DNA of 64,000 bases from Parelaphostrongylus tenuis (lineage: Eukaryota; Nematoda; Chromadorea; Rhabditida; Metastrongylidae): assembly GCA_019055375.1 (NCBI GenBank), contig JAHQIW010006211.1, positions 1 to 64,000 of the forward strand, given 5' to 3'. Made by a program: the position numbers and the translations under genes. The notes below the pieces were generated by a model. It saw only the letters and a program-made list of their open reading frames with translations, made no database searches and was not told where the DNA came from. Numbering within the stretch: the first letter of the stretch is position 1; every line of letters starts with the position of its first letter. This document shows, piece after piece, positions 56,152-64,000 of this stretch.

Positions 56152-59100
56152 TCACTGTTCACTTTCGTCTACGTTTCCATGTATGCACGAGTCCAACTCA
56201 TTAATACTACTACTCATGCATTCTGATTGATTCGGAGAACTTGGCGAGTTTTCAGCCTGAAAAAAGTTATAACAGAAACAGGCATTCAGACTTGTACATT
56301 TTACCTTCTGTCTTTTCATACCGTCAAGTTTTCTTGTTTCTCCATTGGAAGAACACCATTCTTCATGAAGTACGATGTGATTTGTCTTGGTATTTGATGG
56401 AGTGATTTCTCCGATAACGTGAAATTGGACTCTTCCACAGGTCCGTCACATTCAAGTAGAACTTTTGTCATGTTGACGAACTGTCACAAATGCATACATA
56501 TTCGTTTATTAGGCAAAAATAGCGCTATAATTATTTATTTTGAGACGAGAACCAAATAAATCGGCATTTGTTGAAATTTGACATAATCCCAAAAGGTGTT
56601 GAATGTCACAGGTAGATACCGTGGCTTAAGAAGCGAAGGGCGCCGATTAGCATTTGAGGCTATCACGGTTTCATTTGAGGACTTTGATAACCGTTTACCA
56701 ACAAAAGGGAACCAAGGGCACAGTGCCATCTGGTCCCCGACGAATCAAAGCACGTTTCCAAACACAGGTAGTCTATCGCAGTGTATATTTCAAATGAACA
56801 GGAATAAAACATGGCAAATTTTCTTGTTCTCGCATGAGCCAAGATTTTATTGTAAAAATAATCAAGTATTATAACGGGTCTATAAAAGAGCGGTCGATAG
56901 AAGAGCTATAATCCATTTTAACAGCTTCAATCTCGACTGCCGGTCATCACAATGTTGGGAAACTCCATTATCTGACTTGCGGTGATTTTTTTTTACTCCG
57001 CGTCGATGCCTCTATAGAGGATTATTTGACCTCGGGGATCGGTGAACCGAGGGAGGGTGCTACTGATGAGTCCCCAATAGAACGAAACAGGTACCTGTAT
57101 AGCATTAGACTTAATAGCTCAAGACATGTTGAATCCTTACTAGATTAGATCACTTTGAGCGGGTTTATAAGAGCGGTCTATAGAAGACAAATAATTGAGA
57201 TTAAGGGAAAATGCCGCTTGTCCAGATGTTGTGATAGAGAAGAAAAGATACGTCAATGAGTCACCATTTCTTATGAAATATCGGTTGTTGTTGAGCCTCC
57301 CCGTCTAAACTCGTAAAATTGCTCCAAAAACTATTGGCACCGCTTTTTCACTCGTGCACAAGCAGATAAGAGCTGTGTGCACGTTTGGACATCTTCCTTG
57401 ACACATCTTTGTGCCCTTGCACTTGCACACTTGGATGAACGTTGTCGTTGAAAGGACTCTGTAACTTTTTTTTGCATGAGAGCATCTGTACTACCACAAT
57501 GCTTAGCGTTAAAGTATCGCTCCACTTCGGATAGTCTTATTCGTTTCTTCTTTCCGCTGAGGGATTACCTTAGCTGGACGAATGTTTGTAGATTTCCTTA
57601 CGCTTCTTGTTATCACTGTACTGTAATAACAGCTATAGATGGTAAAACTCGAGTCAGGAATTCAGTTATGACAATTCAATAAGATTCCGCGTGGCATGAC
57701 ATGAAGTCGAGCATTCTACGTCAGGCTAGTGGCATATGGTGCCTAGGACAGGCTCGAAGATGTAATGTCCCCTAGAACTGTGACTACAAGTTAGTGGTAT
57801 TTTGATGCTTAGGACTGACTTAAAGACCGATTATTATCCTAAACTATTGCTATGACTTTACCTGCAAATTGTCACGATCGCTTTTCCGCCCATGAAACGT
57901 TAAGCGGCTTCCACCACCACCGAGTCGTTCGATTTCGCTCAAATTTCGATCACCTACTCCTAAACGAACACTCAAATTTTGTCATCTTCCGTTCAGGAAG
58001 GTATAAGAAATTACGTAAGGTATTCGATTTTGTAATCGGCGCCATACGTTAGACTGAAATAATATTCAGTTTTTTTTCATTGAGAAAGAAGCATTTACCT
58101 TTCAAGGAAACCGTTAGCTGATTTTATTCTCTATAATGTTCGGAAAAATGGGAGCTTGTAATATGATTTCTCGTTTAGGTTGGATGAACACTTGGCTGTA
58201 CTAACCGATTTCGCATGTGAACATTGCGAGGCAGCTTGATTGTGCGCTACTATAATTAGTAGATCGACCGTGAATTCGATTTCTTCAGACTTCGTAAAGG
58301 TGATTTATTGAATAATTGGTGCATGCAATCACTTGCGATCACTTTGATGATGAGATTACGGATTATATTGAGAAAAAGCCTGTAACGCTTTTTCATAATA
58401 CAAGCGGAGCCTCTTTGTTGAAGACGACTACGAACTACATTAACTCATCACGTACAAAATTCGTCACAAGCATACAGCTGAGTCGATCTCTATAGAAAAG
58501 CAGTAACGCGCATATACTTTATAGCGACGACTTGCATATGGAAGAAGACATGTAATTCAACCCCTGAGTCTACTGTTATTCTAGGAAAGCGCACGGTCGT
58601 TTTAGTTCGAGTTCAGTCACTTGTCTATCATTTGGCAAGCTGTGAAGCTGAGTGGCTCAAAACTCATCACATGACGATAATTAGGGGTTTCAGATGGTCC
58701 TGTCGTAAAACCCACTAGAATTAGCTGTAAGATTGCTTTTTCATTAGTTTGAAAGATATTTCTCCAGATAAATACTGCAAATACCCTTGCTGATGTCAAT
58801 CAACTACACTAGAGAAGTTATGAAATGAAGTTATGCGTTCTAATGTGGAGAATTAGAAAAATTTAAGCACGTATTCAACTATAAGTATAATGTCAGACCT
58901 ACATAAAATGTAGTATATTACAAGTAATGAAAGAAGTTAAACACTTGCAAGACTGGTCTTCAGACTTGTTTGTTTCTTGTAAACAAATCTTTCTACTTTA
59001 TTTTCGTCATTAAATCTATTATCGGTGAAAAAAAAACATGGACTATTTTATAAAATAGGATCGAAGCAATTCTAACCTGTGAAAATAATAGATATTGGAG

Positions 59101-62100
59101 ATTTACTGGCAAATATCGCTGCTTGAACCGTCTCTTTAACATCATTAATAGCCCCTCTTGTTATAATATTCAAAATATAGTACTGTGGGCGATTATGGTC
59201 CGCTCGTGAAGTGGCATTTTGGGCACTTCTGAAATAGCGCTAGATCACAGCTTTGTCGCATACGTTAGGAGAAATCAGGTTCTATAATTGAAGATTTACT
59301 CCATCCCTACTTAGCAAGACGGTAGATTACATGCGCAAAATTTGCGCTTGTACACGGTTTCGTCTTTATGTATGTGCTTCGAAACGCCATTACCACTCCT
59401 TCAACACCAGCACAAGTAGGGTCGGTTTCAAGGTTCTGAAATGAATGTAGTAAAAACTGGCGAATGTGTTCTATTTCAACTATATCAGTAATGTTGCTCA
59501 AATGCCATTTTTGTGTTGCTAATAATTTCAAGAATTTCTATATGTTGTCAGGCTGTCCCCACTTACGGCAGATTCCAGCAAGCTATTTGCTGAAAACTTC
59601 TCATCAAGAATCGTAATTGGGAAGAGATTCGTGTAAAAAACTGTGCTAATCACTGTGTTCGTTGGCTCTTTACCTATGAACTCTGGAGTAATAATGACTT
59701 CAGTCAAAATCTTCCACAAAAACAAATCAAGCGATATTGCTACAAACTCGAATCACTTGATAGTTGGCTGACTGTAAACGATGCTGCTCATTAGAACCAC
59801 CTATATCACTGTATTATAGCTTCATTAAATAAATCATTGTCGACCAGATAGATTTTCTTATAATGGGATTGTACATGGACTAACCAGGCAAAAATCATGC
59901 GACTCTCGATAGAGCGGTGGTATGCGAGCCCCAAATCCGTACGCTAGAAAGCTATCGGTCCTATAAAGACGTCATTTCTGCGGTAACGTTTAAATCTACG
60001 GCCGAAATACCTGGTATAGTCGGCCAACGTTTCTCCAATGGATCGAATAGCGAATTCAACATTGTTAGCGAAACTAATCTGTTCATCCCTATCCTCTGTT
60101 ACTTCAGCATCAGAGAAATCGATTGCGAAGGCAAAATTCAAAACGGTACTGAAACTTTTGGAGAACATATTTCTAGCATGGCATAAGCAGAAATTTTATG
60201 GAAAATCATTCCACTAAGTTTTGAGTTTACCGTCGCCGATCAACGCACAGTACGTTTAGAGACCTACTGATTGACGTCAAATGAATTCGTATTTCATTCA
60301 GGATTCAAAAGGACTTCGTTGCTCACAGCAACTTTATATGATTTTAGTGTCGTACCATAATTGTGTGCTCCTCACCCGAACTTCAAATAATCTAGGAACG
60401 AGAATGATCTTAGTTCGGTACATTTAACCAAATCAAATTGTCCGCATCTCCTTTGGCCACCTTTGCATACCGGATCACTTAACTGAAACAAAATCACCTT
60501 CAATAAAGAAGTTAGGAAGAAAAATTGCAGGCAAGTCATGTGGACCAACCATAAATCTTTTGGCTTCACGCAGCTCTTGATATGAAGTGCTAAAGTTTCC
60601 AACGATAACTTCACGACTTTTGTCATCCTTCAAGTAGCACACCACTTCCAAAGGCCTGTAAAGACCATTTTTTGCGACTCCTACGGTAACAAAAAGCTTA
60701 TCCCGCACACAATGTGCTCCCCACGGCTTCTACCAGAAAATATTAAATGCTAAAGTAAGTAAAAGGGAGGGAATGCAATAGTAAAGATGCATTCAATACG
60801 AGCAGTGTGCTTCTACAAGCACGCCGGCGTCCGTCAACCCTTTCAGTTATGCGGGATTATCAAAGGTGCTAGAGTCTTTCGGAATCGGCTTGCTCTATTG
60901 AATTTGCGAAATTTGACAATTGAATGTGATGAAGATTGAGAAAGTCATGGTGCGGCTTTTCCAAGATACTAGGATGATCGGTCTTCATAGACACTTATGA
61001 AGATGCGCAGGAGCCATCACACGTAAGGCAAGCGCAGAGTTAAGCACATAAATTGAATGGAACAAATGTTAGCTTAAGAAAGACACGTGATGCTGGGTCA
61101 TATGATTTAGAAAGTAAACACTTGATATCTATTATGGACAACTAACCAGGATCACTTGTGTTCTATAGGATTTCTGGAGCCTTCGGCAAAAACACCACCC
61201 TTCCTCCCCTCTCAAAATTTTTATTGTTGAGATTTGATGGTACTTCTGAGAATTATGTTAAGGTAATCTATGATATAGTTCAAATTCAGTAGATAACACA
61301 AAACTGATAACTAGAAACGATCTGGACTAACTACTAATCTTCTGAAAAATAATCGCCTGCATTTTCAAAACGGAACTAGTGTCGAAAACTTATTTTTAGG
61401 AATATAGACAACATGTAAACAGGCTGATTGCAGAGTTATCACATTCAATAAACCAGATTTAACTGGGTGAAATGTTTTGCGAGGGCTTTCATAATAGCTG
61501 CAATATGAGGAATTTACTCCTACGTCAACATACCGTAAAGTGTCTCCAGCGTTCTCTTGAGCAAGGGTAAAGGGCTTCCAAACCATTCGTATTCCTAGCT
61601 TCAACGGCTCGCTTTTGTAAAGTAATGTTTTGCTATCGTCCATTTCATAACGACTTATTTCGAATAGTAACTATAAAATCATTCATTAAAAAGAATTCAT
61701 CTGTGCTATTTATAGCGAATGATGCACCACGCAAATGCAAATGTAAAACATTTCAGAACAATTCACAAAATGATTTGTCTAATGAAGAGCTGCTGACCCG
61801 TCTCACTGATTAAATCAATAAGTTAATTGTGAAGTGTTCAGAAAAAACATCCTCAACTTCAATACGGCTACAACGCCATCACCTTTAGGCGGAAGTTGGC
61901 ACTGGGGAGTCTTGTTAGCCTTTTCAACTTTCTATGACTGCCTAATGATGCTACCATTGATATCAAATAAATTTCTTGACCGGTAGTGTCTATCATGATA
62001 TCATTATCTGATTAACTAGGAAGAATTGAGAAGAGTATTGATATTTGTGAGCTACTAAAACAACTGATAAATTGCTTGCAGAAATCAAGAAAGTCAATTG

Positions 62101-62995
62101 AATGACTAGAATGTATTTCCAATCATAGAACTTCTCTTTGATCTTCTATAAAACTTAAATAGATCCATCAGTCACTAGTTTGAAAAAGTCAACAGTATCT
62201 CACCATAGCCGAATCTGGAAGTGTTTTCCGCGAGAAATTCTTTCCCTCAAATTGGATGATTAGCGGTGTTGATCTTGGCTTTGTCGTCGATGATACGGTC
62301 ATTTGGCCAACACTAGCACCGGTGCCTTCGCTACTGAGCAGCAAAAACTATCGATTATAAATTATCATCGTTTAAAGAGTAGCTTAAGTTTCAACTTTTA
62401 TACTCAGATGTTCTTATAACATCTTACTTCAATTTTTTCACGACCTGTCCCAGCATTACCACATCCGAAATTAAGAAGTAAGCGCAGCCAAGCGGTGTGA
62501 CATCGCTTTCTGACAAAGCACATCTGAAAAAATCATGGGAATTGGGAAAATGCATTCATAAGCAACAGATTCTAGTTGGTCAGAAAAGCTGCAAACATGA
62601 CAAAATGACTATCAGTGGTGGTGAGATTTCTTTTGTGGATGACCACGTTATGGAAGAGCGACTGTTTGAAATCTAGACACTAACATTGCGGCTTCTCTCC
62701 TTTATGATATTTTCTATTCACTAATCTTATAAAGACTTTCATGGATGGCGTCTGTAATCTTTCCAGCCATCGAGTTCTCCATACAGTACAAACAAAGTCT
62801 GTATACGTACTCCTTCGCCATCAGTTTTTGTTTCATCTCGACAATTAGCCGAGCAACTCTGTAACAGCTAACCGAACGAACCGCTTTTCTAAGAAGCTTC
62901 TCTGGAATCGCTATATCTTCTGAAATAAATCGGTGAGCTGAAGTCTTGGCGAATTTGCCTACCTCACAGTCAAGATGTACTATATTATACCACAC
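56152..62995 (-). CDS. Copine-like protein (C2-C2-copine A domain), 15 exons, with altered metal sites
   Basis: Exons: 62737-62995 (start tentative), 62597-62672, 62428-62523, 62204-62333, 61534-61670, 60550-60655, 60376-60482, 60011-60148, 59885-59960, 59311-59435, 59077-59228, 58621-58714, 58456-58489, 56322-56480 and 56152-56256 (stop TGA). All phases agree; length is about 597 aa, typical of copines. Copines are Ca2+-responsive membrane-binding proteins. Seen: a weak C2A; C2B with LLFEISRYEM, YKSEPLKLGIRMVWKPFTL and VGNFSTSYQEL; linker SFLDYLKFG; A domain with NFAFAIDFSD, YGFGARIPP, CAGVEGVVMAF, YYILNIITRG; and C-terminal IPRQITSYFMKNG plus a Ser-rich tail. Odd: the A-domain MIDAS reads DFSDA where copines have DFTAS, TDG is TRG, and C2B acidic loops are mostly gone. 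The first exon and its start are the least certain part; the final exon might instead splice on at CA|GTGAGT. Confidence 0.85.
56885..57190 (+). mobile_element. Non-autonomous element in a copine-like gene intron
   Basis: It contains GGATCGGTGAACCGAGGGAG, GCTACTGATGAGTCCCCAAT, GAACGAAACAGGTACCTGTA and AGCATTAGACTTAATAGCTC, parallel to the element at 39420-39625. GGTCTATA(A/G)AAGAGCGGTC occurs on both flanks (about 56879 and about 57164), so the copy may be bounded by direct repeats of about 25 bp. Confidence 0.5.
59961..60010 (-). other. 50-nt intron of the copine-like gene
   Basis: It starts GTATTTCGGC and ends GTCTTTATAG. Splicing joins LADYTR to TDSFLAYGFGARIPP and keeps phase. It is close to the minimum nematode intron length. 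Confidence 0.8.
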
Positions 62996-64000
62996 CTAAT
63001 TATTTTGTTAATGTTACCTATACATACTGAAAATTCATGCAAAAACCAGCCTAAACTTATATCTAAGAACCACATCGTTCAATTACTTATGTGGAAGATC
63101 ATCAGTGTTTTGTCACACACAGTATCAATACATCTTAATCAAATTAGTAAATGGTCTTGATCTAAAGTGTCAAATCATTTGTTATATTCAGACGCTCTCT
63201 CCTATTCATTTTCAGAGTTTTGGGATCTATCCAAAAAGCTTCAAGGGTTTTGCGTGCTGAAGTTATCGATCCTCGCTTCAAAGTTATTCTTACCATTTCA
63301 AAGTCATCGCCGTCCTGCCTGTTAGTCCTATGTGCACCTAGGGTATACTTTTCCGATTTTTCGGCTTTCCATTCAAGTGTTGTTTTATGCGAAAATAAAA
63401 TGATTTACTCGTTTCGCCTACGTATTGATTACCGCATGTTCAAAAAGAGATCAGGTATACTGTATCTCAACTCATGAAGTCTCCTTCTCTAGCATTAGAA
63501 CATTTCACGTACTCCTTTGTTTAACAAAGACGATCTTACAAGCAGTTGTGAATCAATTGACTACACATTGTATCAGGTATTTTTTCCATGATTCTTAAAG
63601 TTTCTCAGGTCGCTGTTTTTGAGACACTTTTCAATAGCGCCACTTAATTCATTTGTTAAAAAGGGTAGTTTGGAAGGTATTATCCTTGTTGAATTTGGCA
63701 TACCATTTTCGTCTTTATGGTAATCTCTCTTATTGACAAGACGTCAGTGCTTGTTCTTTCGTAGTCATTTGAGATGATCATTGCCGTGACAGATGTAGTG
63801 ATTCTTTTCTCTTTTCTTCTTTATACAAACACTTGCTGTTTTTCGGTACATGTTTCGGGCATGTCCTTTCTTCCTGTGTCCAAGGAATGAGAACAGAAGT
63901 GGTGCACTGCTATGCTTCCATTGCTTCGATTTCGATACCATACACGAGTGTAGCTACTGTTAGAGAGGTGTACCTAAGCGCTCAAAAATGAAACCATTCT
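62996..64000. other. Right edge; ambiguous exon candidate only
   Basis: On the plus strand an ATTTTCAG acceptor at about 63215 precedes two overlapping open frames. One runs VLGSIQKASRVLRAEVID to a GTATAC donor near 63342; the other runs FWDLSKKLQGFCVLKLSI to a stop. Neither has a motif I know, and the partner exons would lie outside the window. Promoter sequence of the copine-like gene is expected just above 62995. Confidence 0.35.

Noticed and set aside
58435..58455. Stop codon shortly after the GTACGT site, suggesting the copine-like gene ends at 58435
   Set aside because: Splicing at GTACGT to 56480 keeps phase and adds the copine C-terminal IPRQITSYF motif.
59528..59725. 65-codon minus-strand frame considered as a copine exon
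   Set aside because: Phase does not fit its neighbours, and exons 59885-59960 and 59311-59435 already join to give the expected copine sequence, so it is intronic.
60656..60729. Longer 5' version of copine exon 60550-60655 using a TGGTAG acceptor
   Set aside because: It is out of phase with the previous donor; the inner TTTACAG acceptor gives GDTLRPLEVV, which fits the family.

Overview
The window looks like nuclear DNA of a parasitic clade V nematode, probably a hookworm or close strongylid relative. I infer this from nematode splice signals (TTTTCAG acceptors, introns as short as 50-54 nt), a chromadorean-style ground-like protein gene, nematode RTE-type retrotransposons, and dense tRNA-derived short repeats. 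Nothing bacterial or viral is visible. No search could be run. Gene models were built by hand from open frames, splice sites and matching intron phases.

Layout. 1-250: two opposed tRNA-like modules. About 250-9110: sequence of doubtful accuracy. It contains the 3' half of an RTE element (minus strand) swollen by many tiny insertions relative to a clean copy at 22.4-23.8 kb, so I call no genes there. 9110-10030: the clean 5' part of that same element. 10.7-12.3 kb (minus): an unrecognised, probably secreted multi-exon gene. 13.1-14.8 kb (plus): a small ground-like secreted protein gene with one apparent frameshift, head-to-head with the previous gene. 15.97-19.1 kb: a second RTE element, plus strand, broken. 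20.1-25.2 kb: RTE remnants, the best-preserved RTE reverse transcriptase frame (486 codons, minus) and AT microsatellites.

25.58-41.23 kb (minus): a complete 12-exon MBOAT lysophospholipid acyltransferase gene of about 493 codons. All exon phases agree and the protein ends in a KKXX ER-retrieval signal. Its long introns hold tRNA-derived repeats, inverted-repeat elements, foldback palindromes and two small unexplained coding-like exons. 41.5-55 kb is mostly repeats: mariner transposase fragments, a purine-rich G-tract minisatellite, a GC-rich patch, a decayed RTE copy and more tRNA-derived SINEs.

56.15-63.0 kb (minus): a 15-exon copine-like gene (two C2 domains plus a copine/von Willebrand A domain) in which metal-binding residues are replaced in both C2B and the A domain. 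It may be a metal-independent copine. The rightmost 1 kb has only an ambiguous exon candidate.

The genes do not form one pathway. The acyltransferase remodels membrane phospholipids in the ER, the copine-like protein is a presumed membrane or scaffold protein, and the two small genes at 10.7-14.8 kb encode extracellular proteins that may share a promoter region.
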